Shown here in pieces: positions 5,244 to 11,392 of a DNA stretch of 40,053 bases. How positions within the stretch are numbered: the first letter of the stretch is position 1; the number at the start of each line of letters is the position of its first letter. This DNA is from a virus. Made by a program: the position numbers and the translations under genes. The notes beneath the pieces are model-generated. The model had not been told where the DNA came from and made no database searches. It was given only the letters and a program-made list of their open reading frames with translations. The stretch covers positions 1 to 40,053 of the IMG/VR virus record IMGVR_UViG_3300037502_001225. One strand, given 5' to 3'.

Positions 5244-6839
5244 TCAGATCCTTTCCGAGTACTCGATGTACTGTCGTAGTGTTTGCGTGTCTTTGATCAT
5301 GGATGGGGCCGACAAAAATTTGGCAAAAGATTCTGGCGACAGGTCGAAGCCATAGCCTGATCCGATGCGGCAGTATTGGATAACAGCGTTAACAAACTCG
5401 ATTGCTGCCATTACCTTTGGGTACGTTAACGTGCCTTTGAATATCCTGAACTCAATAGTTGAGCGGTTGGTAATGTTGACAGCGTCATACCGGTCAGACT
5501 GTTCTGCTACTGCCCTGGGTTTGAATCCCATGTTGCGTTCTGTTTCTGTTGGTTTGACTACACGGTAAACAGATTTGAGATCATTCTTGCGACCAGCTGT
5601 GGTCTTGCCTGTGCCAAGAGATTTGATCCGTGCATAGTTGATGTTGAAACGACGGGCAACAGAAGTGATAAGGTTCTTGTTGTTGGGGTTGTTGATGAAC
5701 CCAACGATCTTTGCAATGGTCAGCGGCGTGAGGCTGGACTTGTTAACGTGGACATGCAAACCGCAAGTTGATGTTTCTTCAGATGACAGCTCAGAGATCA
5801 AGTCTTTATCTTTAGTCCATTGCCACCACATGCGATGAGCGTCAAGTCCAGCTGGTTGGGTGATGATCTCCCATCCGTGACTTAACGAGCCGTCCGCTTC
5901 AAACTTAAAGAACTGTTGCGAGTAGTTTGGATTCAGCTTCTTGGTTAGCATCTCTGACCGATAAAGCAGAGCATCATGAAGAATTGTCGCTGAGTCATTA
6001 ACGTTAGCGTGGCACTCTACTTCTAACTCGACGCCAAAGAACAGTCGTTCACTTTCTGGTTGGGCTAATGTCCACGGCGAGTTGAAAGGAACGTAATTGC
6101 TACTGGAGTGGTAGCCACGAATCACCCGACCACGGTACGATTCGTGGACGTAGCAGTCTTCGGAATCGGACCAGACAAAGTCGTCGCTGTTTTCAAGGTA
6201 GTAAATTGAGATGGTTGTTGAGTCTCCGTACGAATCGATAGCGCGGTGAAAGTTGTCGTTGTGTACATACTCTTCAAGGTAATCGCACCAAGAGTATTCG
6301 CGATCCTTGCATGACCTGCATACATTCTCTGTGTGTTGACGGGTACTTCTTACTTCGACTATGCAACCATTTGCTTCCCAATCACCGCAGTCATCGCAGA
6401 TTGAAAACGGCAACCTGTCTTCAAACTCAGTGAAGTCACGGAAGTTTGTGAAGAAACTTACGAACTCGTGGGTTCTGCTTTGTGATCGTTCTCCTCTTAT
6501 GTACTCTCGGTAGTACGATTGATGAATGTCGTACTCGAATACAACTCTGACGTAATCTGTGTGAGAGGCCAGTGCTTTGAGCAGGGTCCTGCAACTGTAT
6601 CCGGTTGATGCAAGTATTGTTCCAACAAGCTCTGGTTTTGACAAAGACAATCGAACAAGTCTTGTGACAAAGGGTGCGTCGCCGAAGCCTTCTGCGCCTT
6701 GTAACTGACGGTTGGTAAACAAATGTGGTTGGGCTTGTTGGAAGGCAATCAAGTCGCGCACTTTGATCTTGAATTCATGTGTTGGATTCCGCGGATTAAG
6801 CAGCGCGGCATCCCAAAGAAGGTAGCCTGACGGTTTCAT
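5244..6839 (-). CDS. Amidoligase_2-type COOH-NH2 ligase with cysteine-rich N-terminal half
   Basis: The C-terminal half (about residues 265-480 of 531) carries the Amidoligase_2 motifs in order: FFGVELEVE, FEADGSLSHGWEIITQPAG, CGLHVHVN and STIEFRIFKGT. In this glutamine-synthetase-like superfamily the glutamates bind Mg-ATP and the enzyme joins a carboxylate to an amine. The N-terminal 260 residues are unassigned and contain C148/C151, C159, C174/C177 and C185, probably a zinc-binding cluster. The ATG at 6839 is preferred because GGAG lies 5 bases upstream. An in-frame TTG 14 codons earlier falls at the end of the upstream terminator. With the amidotransferase it may amidate or cross-link a peptide or cell-envelope substrate; the substrate is unknown. 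Confidence 0.85.
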   Translation of the reverse strand: MKPSGYLLWDAALLNPRNPTHEFKIKVRDLIAFQQAQPHLFTNRQLQGAEGFGDAPFVTRLVRLSLSKPELVGTILASTGYSCRTLLKALASHTDYVRVVFEYDIHQSYYREYIRGERSQSRTHEFVSFFTNFRDFTEFEDRLPFSICDDCGDWEANGCIVEVRSTRQHTENVCRSCKDREYSWCDYLEEYVHNDNFHRAIDSYGDSTTISIYYLENSDDFVWSDSEDCYVHESYRGRVIRGYHSSSNYVPFNSPWTLAQPESERLFFGVELEVECHANVNDSATILHDALLYRSEMLTKKLNPNYSQQFFKFEADGSLSHGWEIITQPAGLDAHRMWWQWTKDKDLISELSSEETSTCGLHVHVNKSSLTPLTIAKIVGFINNPNNKNLITSVARRFNINYARIKSLGTGKTTAGRKNDLKSVYRVVKPTETERNMGFKPRAVAEQSDRYDAVNITNRSTIEFRIFKGTLTYPKVMAAIEFVNAVIQYCRIGSGYGFDLSPESFAKFLSAPSMIKDTQTLRQYIEYSERI

Positions 6840-6857
6840 ATGTACTCCATAAGGTTT

Positions 6858-6879
6858 GTTGATTGAGATTGGGATCAAC
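6858..6879. promoter_or_regulatory. Inverted repeat upstream of the amidoligase gene
   Basis: GTTGAT (6858-6863) and ATCAAC (6874-6879) form a 6-bp inverted repeat with a 10-base spacer. It lies between the terminator at 6880-6915 and the ribosome-binding site of the amidoligase gene. It could be an operator or an RNA hairpin. Confidence 0.3.
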
Positions 6880-6915
6880 AAAAAAAAACCCCGCCCTCAA
6901 AAGCGAGGGGCGGGG
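6880..6915 (-). terminator. Intrinsic terminator, - strand
   Basis: On the - strand a 10-bp GC stem with one bulged C (6915-6905 with 6898-6889, loop GCTTTT) is followed by nine T residues (6888-6880). It ends the transcript carrying the NinX-like genes and separates it from the amidoligase gene, whose start lies only about 40 bases beyond. Confidence 0.9.
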
Positions 6916-6952
6916 TGCATTAAGTGGTATGGAATTGTTGTTACGTTACATA

Positions 6953-7321
6953 TCAGAAGTGCTTAAAGTCTGGTGGCATCTCGACTTCATCACCTAGTTT
7001 GCTTGCGACATAGCACCGCATGGCTGCGATGAGGGGGGTTGGGCCATGTTGGTATTCGTGTTCATACTCGTCCTCAAAGAGGTGCTCTATTCGATACGCA
7101 ACCCACGGCCCTTCGTCTGACTTCTTATCGGTACGACTAACCGTTATCCCCTCACGCTCAATGATCGGCCCACCTTGCGCCCAGTCGGTTGATGGTTGCC
7201 ACCAATCCCCGTCGTAGCGAATAGTCAAAGCACCTGAGTAGTTTTTTGTCTCTATGCCTTCACATTGCGCCACCAAGCCATCAAGCACTTGGTCTTTTGC
7301 TTCACTTATTTTGACTTTCAT
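6953..7321 (-). CDS. NinX/DUF2591-like protein, paralogue A
   Basis: A 122-aa protein with the DUF2591 (NinX-like) pattern: N-terminal MKVKISEAKDQVLDGLVAQCEG, the signature STDWAQGGPIIEREGI in the middle, and PLIAAMRCYVASKLGDEVE near the end. The family is widespread in phages and its function is not established. It shares the DWxxGGPIIERE and AAMRCYVAxKLG blocks with the gene at 7515-7844, so the two are paralogues. The ATG follows GGAGGTG about 10 bases upstream, which lies inside the 3' end of the preceding small gene. Confidence 0.8.
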   Translation of the reverse strand: MKVKISEAKDQVLDGLVAQCEGIETKNYSGALTIRYDGDWWQPSTDWAQGGPIIEREGITVSRTDKKSDEGPWVAYRIEHLFEDEYEHEYQHGPTPLIAAMRCYVASKLGDEVEMPPDFKHF

Positions 7322-7322
7322 C

Positions 7323-7490
7323 TCAATTCACCACCTCCTTTATGGATTGAATCTGCCATTCAGCATTTATGTGCGCCCATTGTAGGTCGATCTCCACATG
7401 GGCTTTCTCTTCTGCGTGCGCTTCGTTTAGCGCTTCAACAGTCACTGTGACAAACGATGTGCGCTTGATTTCGACTTCGTATGTTTTCAT
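7323..7490 (-). CDS. Small acidic protein, 55 aa
   Basis: A 55-codon frame starting MKTYEVEIKRTSFVTVTVEA with a well placed AAAGGAG about 10 bases before the ATG at 7490. It ends one base before the start of the next gene. The first 20 residues predict two beta strands and the next 20 (ALNEAHAEEKAHVEIDLQWA) an amphipathic helix, a fold pattern shared with many small phage proteins of unknown function. It lies between two NinX-like paralogues and is probably co-translated with them. Confidence 0.7.
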   Translation of the reverse strand: MKTYEVEIKRTSFVTVTVEALNEAHAEEKAHVEIDLQWAHINAEWQIQSIKEVVN

Positions 7491-7514
7491 CTCAATAACT
7501 CCTTTGGTATCGGT

Positions 7515-7844
7515 TTACACATCTTTTTTGTGCGCTTCTTCAATGTCGGCACCCAACTTGTGCGCTACATAACACCGCATTGCAGCAGTCAACGGAGTTA
7601 AACCATATTGAATAGTTGTTGGGTGTGGATCTAAGGGATCGCCATCTATGGTTGCTGTCCATCGCCTGCGAAAGCTGTCGTAATAGGTAGTGATCTTTTC
7701 CCGCTCGATGATTGGTCCGCCGCGCCGCCAGTCTGTTGAATAGTTCGACCATGTTGGTCCGTAGTAGGCGTCCTCTTCACACTGTGCTACATAGGAATCA
7801 AGTTCATCAAGGTTGGTAAGTTCAGATACTTTGATGGTTGGCAT
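7515..7844 (-). CDS. NinX/DUF2591-like protein, paralogue B
   Basis: A 109-aa second copy of the DUF2591-like family. It begins MPTIKVSELTNLDELDSYVA, has YSTDWRRGGPIIEREKIT in the centre and PLTAAMRCYVAHKLGADIEE near the end. It is shorter than paralogue A between the two conserved blocks and has a different tail (EEAHKKDV). AAAGGA precedes the ATG. Divergence outside the blocks suggests an old duplication or independent acquisition. Function unknown. Confidence 0.8.
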   Translation of the reverse strand: MPTIKVSELTNLDELDSYVAQCEEDAYYGPTWSNYSTDWRRGGPIIEREKITTYYDSFRRRWTATIDGDPLDPHPTTIQYGLTPLTAAMRCYVAHKLGADIEEAHKKDV

Positions 7845-7853
7845 CGTTGTTCC

Positions 7854-7882
7854 TTTACAGGTTTTGTTGGTTTTACAGGTTT
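7854..7882. repeat. Direct repeat TTTACAGGTTT x2, 18-bp period
   Basis: TTTACAGGTTT occurs at 7854-7864 and 7872-7882, immediately upstream of paralogue B on the - strand and including its ribosome-binding site. It could be paired regulator sites or a slippage duplication. Confidence 0.35.
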
Positions 7883-7924
7883 CTTCTTGCTCGTTGCCAA
7901 AAGTGTCACGGTTCTTTGTGATGG

Positions 7925-8005
7925 CTAGAACCCTGTGTTAAGTAATATCAAACCAGCTACAGCAGTGAGTACTACGAAGTAAAATACGAACAGCATCTGG
8001 CCCAT
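7925..8005 (-). CDS. Possible tiny single-span membrane protein, 26 aa
   Basis: From the ATG at 8005 a 26-codon frame encodes MGQMLFVFYFVVLTAVAGLI and six further residues, one continuous hydrophobic helix. GGAG lies 6 bases upstream of the ATG, within the sequence repeated at 2981-2999. An ATG four codons earlier overlaps that GGAG and is less likely. The size is at the limit of what can be called from sequence. The clean transmembrane composition and good ribosome-binding site favour a real product. It could be a toxin-like or lysis-modulating micropeptide; its role is unknown. Confidence 0.4.
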   Translation of the reverse strand: MGQMLFVFYFVVLTAVAGLILLNTGF

Positions 8006-8008
8006 GCG

Positions 8009-8027
8009 TTGCTCCATGGAAATATGT
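8009..8027 (-). repeat. 19-bp dispersed repeat, copy 2
   Basis: TTGCTCCATGGAAATATGT (+ strand reading) matches 18 of 19 bases of 2981-2999. On the - strand it supplies the ribosome-binding site of the tiny membrane-protein gene. The one difference turns ATG here into ACG in the other copy. Confidence 0.45.
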
Positions 8028-8041
8028 GGTTCGAGACAGCT

Positions 8042-8121
8042 CCCCGGTTGAGGGGTGGTGCCACGACCAAGCTGGGTGCTTGGCGTGGCTCCGGGTGGTT
8101 GAAGGGGGCACTACCCCCCTT
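8042..8121. other. Cluster of three hairpins in a gene-free stretch
   Basis: Three adjacent stems lie between the 8005 and 8133 genes: CCCC/GGGG (8042-8045/8052-8055), a 12-bp stem with one bulged A (8060-8072/8078-8089, GCCACG...CGTGGC) and a 7-bp stem AAGGGGG/CCCCCTT (8102-8108/8115-8121). None is followed by a T run on either strand, so they are not ordinary terminators. They may form a structured untranslated region. Confidence 0.4.
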
Positions 8122-8132
8122 GGGTTGAGGTC

Positions 8133-8570
8133 TTAAAACGGTGCTGTTTCCATATCTGCTGCTGTCACTGGTTCAGCAGCTGTTGCTCTCAGTTGCTCCA
8201 ACGCCGCTTGTTTCTTTGCTACTTTGGCTGGGTCAACCAACCGAGTCTTGAGGTCGCTGTATAAACGGAGCAGCGCCACTTGTTTCATCGCTGGATCTTC
8301 TTCAGCTTCGTACTCAGCGATTGTTTTGAGGATGAGGCACATCGTTGATGCCTCGCGTTTGCCAACACCTGCAAGGAACTTGCTGTAAATCGAGTTAGCT
8401 GAAAGCAACCCGATCTGCGCTGGTGTAGCTGGCTCGGTCTCGCGCTTGGCGATCGTTGCATCGATCATCCGGGATGCACCTTCGGCGTCGGCAGGCCATT
8501 GAGCCTGGGGGACGTTAAGGTTTGCGAGATACTGAGACTGCTTGGCAGTACGAGCGATGACGTTGGTCAT
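8133..8570 (-). CDS. Hypothetical helical protein, 145 aa (170 aa from an alternative start)
   Basis: From the ATG at 8570 (AAAGGAG 8 bases upstream) the product begins MTNVIARTAKQSQYLANLNV. It is helical, rich in Ala, Lys and Glu, with a proline/alanine-rich linker (RETEPATPAQIG) and a C-terminal helix (LVDPAKVAKKQAALEQLRATAAEP). The same frame has an earlier ATG at 8645 with an equally good GGAGGTG site, adding 25 residues that include the repeat RLFSAVRLFS. Which start is used cannot be settled by eye; the shorter begins where the composition becomes protein-like. No family recognised. A strong terminator lies just upstream. Confidence 0.65.
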   Translation of the reverse strand: MTNVIARTAKQSQYLANLNVPQAQWPADAEGASRMIDATIAKRETEPATPAQIGLLSANSIYSKFLAGVGKREASTMCLILKTIAEYEAEEDPAMKQVALLRLYSDLKTRLVDPAKVAKKQAALEQLRATAAEPVTAADMETAPF

Positions 8571-8601
8571 GATGTTTACTCCTTTAGTTGATATGTTGGT
8601 T

Positions 8602-8631
8602 GAGAACAAACGTACAGCAGAGAACAAACGT
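8602..8631. repeat. Direct repeat GAGAACAAACGT x2, 18-bp period
   Basis: GAGAACAAACGT occurs at 8602-8613 and 8620-8631, between the two possible starts of the downstream - strand gene. It may be a pair of regulator sites, or coding if the longer start is used. Confidence 0.35.
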
Positions 8632-8656
8632 GGGAACCAGTTCATAGGACACCTCC

Positions 8657-8695
8657 AAAAAAAACTAAGGGGGGGGACCGAGAGGGCCCACCCCC
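8657..8695 (-). terminator. Intrinsic terminator, - strand
   Basis: On the - strand an 11-position GC stem with one mismatch (8695-8685 with 8679-8669, 5-base loop) is followed by CTTAG-like bases and eight T residues (8664-8657). It ends the two-gene membrane-protein transcript. The T run merges directly into the GGAGGTG site before the ATG at 8645. Confidence 0.75.
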
Positions 8696-8706
8696 GCAAG
8701 TAAGAC

Positions 8707-8871
8707 TCAGTCCCTTCTCGCGGCGTCAACCGCGGGGATCAAGCAGGCGACAACAAGGGAAGCCCCCCAACATGCAACAGCTGCATAGAGAAGGTATGTG
8801 CTTCCAATAGCCATGGCGACATAACCACCAAGGCCAAACCCAACAAGCAACAACGCTGCGATGTACTTCAT
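8707..8871 (-). CDS. Small two-span membrane protein, 54 aa
   Basis: A 54-codon frame starting MKYIAALLLVGFGLGGYVAM with AAAGGA before the ATG. Two hydrophobic segments (residues about 4-20 and 27-46) suggest two membrane spans, ending in a short charged tail (DAARRD). It starts two bases after the stop of the gene at 8874-9062, another small membrane protein, and is followed by a terminator. The pair looks like a two-gene unit. Roles such as superinfection exclusion, holin/antiholin or membrane stress are possible but not shown by the sequence. Confidence 0.65.
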   Translation of the reverse strand: MKYIAALLLVGFGLGGYVAMAIGSTYLLYAAVACWGASLVVACLIPAVDAARRD

Positions 8872-8873
8872 GC

Positions 8874-9062
8874 TCAATCCTTTCTGGGCTCAGTGACCCA
8901 CCAAGCGTAGACAGCAACAACAATGGAAAAGACCATCCCTGCTGCAACAAAAAGACGAGCAGCTAGGGAGTTCGGTCCAACGGAATCGATGTAAAGAACA
9001 AGCAACCAGATAAGCATCTGGGCAATTGTCAAAAGCATCGCAATAACGTGGTGCAGAGTCAT
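8874..9062 (-). CDS. Small two-span membrane protein, 62 aa
   Basis: Starts MTLHHVIAMLLTIAQMLIWL, with two strongly hydrophobic segments (residues about 4-25 and 35-55) and a short charged C-terminus (TEPRKD). The topology is holin-like, but no family is recognised and the late region has its own holin candidates. The ATG at 9062 is preceded by AAAGGTAGGG. It is the first gene of the - strand accessory block. Its promoter must lie in 9063-9434, but I could not identify a convincing one. Confidence 0.65.
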   Translation of the reverse strand: MTLHHVIAMLLTIAQMLIWLLVLYIDSVGPNSLAARLFVAAGMVFSIVVAVYAWWVTEPRKD

Positions 9063-9434
9063 AAGTCAGCCCTACCTTTCTGTGACGAATCAAACGATTG
9101 AGAACACATAGCCACGGGCACCGTCTTGAAAAAAAACCAGAGGGTTCCCTTCGTTAGAAGGGGAGCCGAGGGTAAAAAAGAGCCACATCGAAGGCACAAA
9201 CGTCACTGCAGCCGCTTGCAGGCTTGTTGTGCTAGTGATTTACCGTCCGTAGACCCGTGTCGGGCTGCTGCCAAGACCCCCCCCTACAGGGACCATGGCG
9301 GCATGCTGCTAGGGTTTGAGACTCATACGTATATCCACCCCTCATACGCGAGGCCCATGGACCAAAGTGATTCGCCCCTGGGGGCTTTAGAGCCTTGGTG
9401 AATTATTTTTTTTTACGTTTACTAGAGGTTAGAT
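9063..9434. other. Gene-free divergent region before the terminase genes
   Basis: No convincing gene. A 91-codon frame on the + strand starts on TTG without a ribosome-binding site and has an unlikely composition. The stretch holds a - strand terminator-like hairpin (9157-9162 with 9147-9152 as core stem, T8 at 9136-9129), a + strand terminator (9361-9414) and a direct repeat CTCATACG at 9322-9329 and 9341-9348, the first overlapping the palindrome ATACGTAT. It must contain the promoter for the - strand block, and may include a packaging site because the terminase small-subunit gene follows. Confidence 0.5.
9361..9414 (+). terminator. Probable intrinsic terminator, + strand
   Basis: ACCAA (9361-9365) pairs with TTGGT (9395-9399) around an inner GCCC/GGGC stem (9374-9377/9382-9385). 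ATTATTTTTTTTT (9402-9414) follows. It lies directly before the terminase small-subunit gene, so late transcription would have to read through it or start within about 20 bases. Confidence 0.5.
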
Positions 9435-9674
9435 ATGGCAGCACGGTTGAATAACAGACATTCCGATTCAGTTCGGAAGAAGATTCAGGTCTCTCAGATC
9501 ATTACTCGTTTGCAGAAGCATGTGGATGGGAAGGTTGAGATGTCGAACAGTCAGATAAATGCGGCGAAGGTGTTGTTGGACAAGTCGTTGGCGAGTTTGT
9601 CTGATGTGCGTTTGGACACGTCTGTGCAGGGGATTACGTTTAATCTGAACACGACGGGCAAGGTTGACAAGTGA
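9435..9674 (+). CDS. terS: Terminase small subunit
   Basis: A 79-aa protein whose core (KIQVSQIITRLQKHVDGKVE and SNSQINAAKVLLDKSLASLS) matches the short terminase small subunits of podovirus-type phages: a basic N-terminus, then helices with the conserved S-x-x-Q-x-x-A-A-x-x-L-L-x-K pattern. The protein would bind the packaging site on phage DNA and stimulate the large subunit. GAGG lies 6 bases before the ATG. The gene overlaps the large-subunit gene by four bases (GTGA), as is usual for terminase pairs. Confidence 0.8.
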   Translation: MAARLNNRHSDSVRKKIQVSQIITRLQKHVDGKVEMSNSQINAAKVLLDKSLASLSDVRLDTSVQGITFNLNTTGKVDK

Positions 9675-11143
9675 TTGAGGAGTTGGATGTTGAGGAAGGG
9701 CTCCAGGAGGCTGCTGGTGAGGTTATAAGTTACGTACCACCTGGAGAGCAGGCTCGTAGGTTCCATGGCTCTAAGGCGTTTGTAAGGGGTTTGATGGGGC
9801 CTGTAGGTTCTGGGAAGTCTTCTTCTTGTTGTGTAGAGATTGTTTCCAAGGCGTTGGAGCAGGCGCCGTGGATTGATGGTGTGAGGCGGAGTCGGTGGGC
9901 GGTGATACGGAACACGTATCCGGAGTTGAAGTCCACGACGATTAAGACTTGGGAGACTTGGTTTCCTGGGAATGTGGCTCCGATCAAGTGGGACACTCCG
10001 ATTACTTCTACTTTGAATATTGCGGACATTGGGGATGGGACGGCGCTGGAGTTAGAGGTTTTGTTTTTGGCGTTGGACAAGCCTTCTGAGACTGGCAAGT
10101 TGAGGTCGTTGGAGTTGACTGGAGCGTGGATCAATGAGTGTTCTGAAGTTCCTAAAGAGATTTTTGACATGGTCACCCAGAGGGTTGGGCGATACCCCGG
10201 TAGAGTCCGTGGAGGTCCGAGTTGGAGTGGAGTCATCCTTGACACCAACCCCCCAGACGATGACTCTTGGTATTACAAAATTGCCGAAGAAGAAACGCCC
10301 AATGGGTGGAAGTTCTTCCGGCAACCAGGGGGGCTCTTCAAAGAAAACGAAGAGTACAAGCCGAACCCGGACGCAGAAAACATAGACAACCTACCCAATG
10401 GGTATGGTTACTATCTGAACCAGCTTGGCGCTAAAGACGAGAACTGGATCAATGTTTTTATTCTGGGGAACTACGGAACGACCTCTGACGGCAAGCCAGT
10501 CTTTCCGGAGTTCAATGACAAGGTCCACGTATCTCCGGAGCGTATAGAGCCAATCAGGGGGCTTCCAATCGTCTTGGGTTGGGACTTTGGACTGACGCCT
10601 GCTTGCGTGATCATGCAACAGACCACCCGTGGACAAGTGTTGGTTCTACGGGAAGTGGTATCTGAGGACATGGGCATACGGCAATTTGCCAACGACGTTG
10701 TAAAGCCGATCCTCATTAACGAGTTCGCTGGGTTCAACCGGATATCGACGGCGGACCCTGCCGGTCAGATACGGGCGCAGACAGACGAGCGGACATGTAT
10801 CCAAGAGCTGCTGGAGTCAGGGATTCCCACAGAGCCCGCCCCCACAAATGACTGGCTACCAAGACGAGAGTCAGTAGCCTTCTTCTTAACCCGCATGAAC
10901 GATGGTCAGCCAGGGTTTCTTTTAGATCCAAGCTGTAGCCAACTGAGGCGTGGATTTAATGGCAGATATAAGTACGAGCGTCTAAAGACAAGCGGTCCTG
11001 CAAGGTTCCGTGATCGTCCAGTGAAAGACGAGATGTCGCATATACAAGATGCACTTCAATACGCTTGCTTACGCGTACGCAACGGTTTGACTGGTATTAG
11101 AGCCAGAAGTGTAAAGGGCGGTAGTTTCGGTGGTTGGACTTAA
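9671..11143 (+). CDS. terL: Terminase large subunit (packaging ATPase/nuclease)
   Basis: A 490-aa protein with an N-terminal packaging ATPase. Walker A is GPVGSGKSS (residues about 43-51), preceded by the adenine-binding segment PPGEQARRFHGSKAFVRGLM. A Walker B-like strand ending in glutamate (LTGAWINECSEV) lies near residue 150. The C-terminal half has the RNase H-like nuclease acidic sites LGWDFGLTP (near 300), STADPAG (near 350) and a late DALQYACL. It cuts concatemeric DNA and pumps it into the prohead through the portal. The start is GTG overlapping the small-subunit stop. Full length and intact. Confidence 0.95.
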   Translation: MIEELDVEEGLQEAAGEVISYVPPGEQARRFHGSKAFVRGLMGPVGSGKSSSCCVEIVSKALEQAPWIDGVRRSRWAVIRNTYPELKSTTIKTWETWFPGNVAPIKWDTPITSTLNIADIGDGTALELEVLFLALDKPSETGKLRSLELTGAWINECSEVPKEIFDMVTQRVGRYPGRVRGGPSWSGVILDTNPPDDDSWYYKIAEEETPNGWKFFRQPGGLFKENEEYKPNPDAENIDNLPNGYGYYLNQLGAKDENWINVFILGNYGTTSDGKPVFPEFNDKVHVSPERIEPIRGLPIVLGWDFGLTPACVIMQQTTRGQVLVLREVVSEDMGIRQFANDVVKPILINEFAGFNRISTADPAGQIRAQTDERTCIQELLESGIPTEPAPTNDWLPRRESVAFFLTRMNDGQPGFLLDPSCSQLRRGFNGRYKYERLKTSGPARFRDRPVKDEMSHIQDALQYACLRVRNGLTGIRARSVKGGSFGGWT

Positions 11144-11159
11144 ACAAACGGAGATATGA

Positions 11160-11300
11160 ATGAAGATGAAAGAAAAGAAGGTTTCACGTCCAGCAGCATA
11201 CAAAGCCGGTGGAAAAGTCGGCTCATTCAAGCCTTGCGCTGGATGCCCGAACGCCGCTAAATGCAAGGCTATGGGCAAGTGCATGAAAGCTGGCAAGTGA
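11160..11300 (+). CDS. Small cysteine-rich basic protein, 46 aa
   Basis: A 46-codon frame starting at 11160 with GGAG 6 bases upstream. An overlapping ATG at 11156 in another frame gives only a 34-codon product and has poor spacing. The sequence begins MKMKEKKVSRPAAYKAGGKV and continues with four cysteines in a C-x2-C-x5-C-x4-C array (CAGCPNAAKCKAMGKC), which looks like a small zinc-binding knuckle. It is strongly basic. Short basic GGK-containing proteins are common between terminase and portal genes; their function is not known. Confidence 0.65.
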   Translation: MKMKEKKVSRPAAYKAGGKVGSFKPCAGCPNAAKCKAMGKCMKAGK

Positions 11301-11320
11301 AGTCGAAGTCCACTGTGAAC

Positions 11321-11340
11321 GCCGGACTATCGTAACCGGC
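11321..11340 (+). repeat. Hairpin motif, copy 2 (GCCGG-ACTATCGTAA-CCGGC)
   Basis: GCCGG (11321-11325) pairs with CCGGC (11336-11340) around ACTATCGTAA. It differs from copy 1 at 2888-2907 by a compensatory outer base pair and one loop base. The loop segment ATCGT (11329-11333) is complementary to ACGAT (11378-11382), directly upstream of the GGAG of the next gene, so a pseudoknot touching the ribosome-binding site is possible. Confidence 0.5.
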
Positions 11341-11392
11341 ACCCAAAGACCCTTAATTCAGTGACCCCAAACAACTCACGATGGAGTGATAA

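Noticed and set aside
9129-9167. Strong - strand terminator at the left of the gene-free region
   Set aside because: The core stem is only 6 bp, outer pairs contain mismatches and the T run is offset by five bases; kept only as a weak signal in the region description.
9126-9401. 91-codon + strand frame before the terminase genes
   Set aside because: TTG start in an A-run, no ribosome-binding site, unusual Cys/Arg/His/Pro composition, and overlap with terminator-like hairpins.
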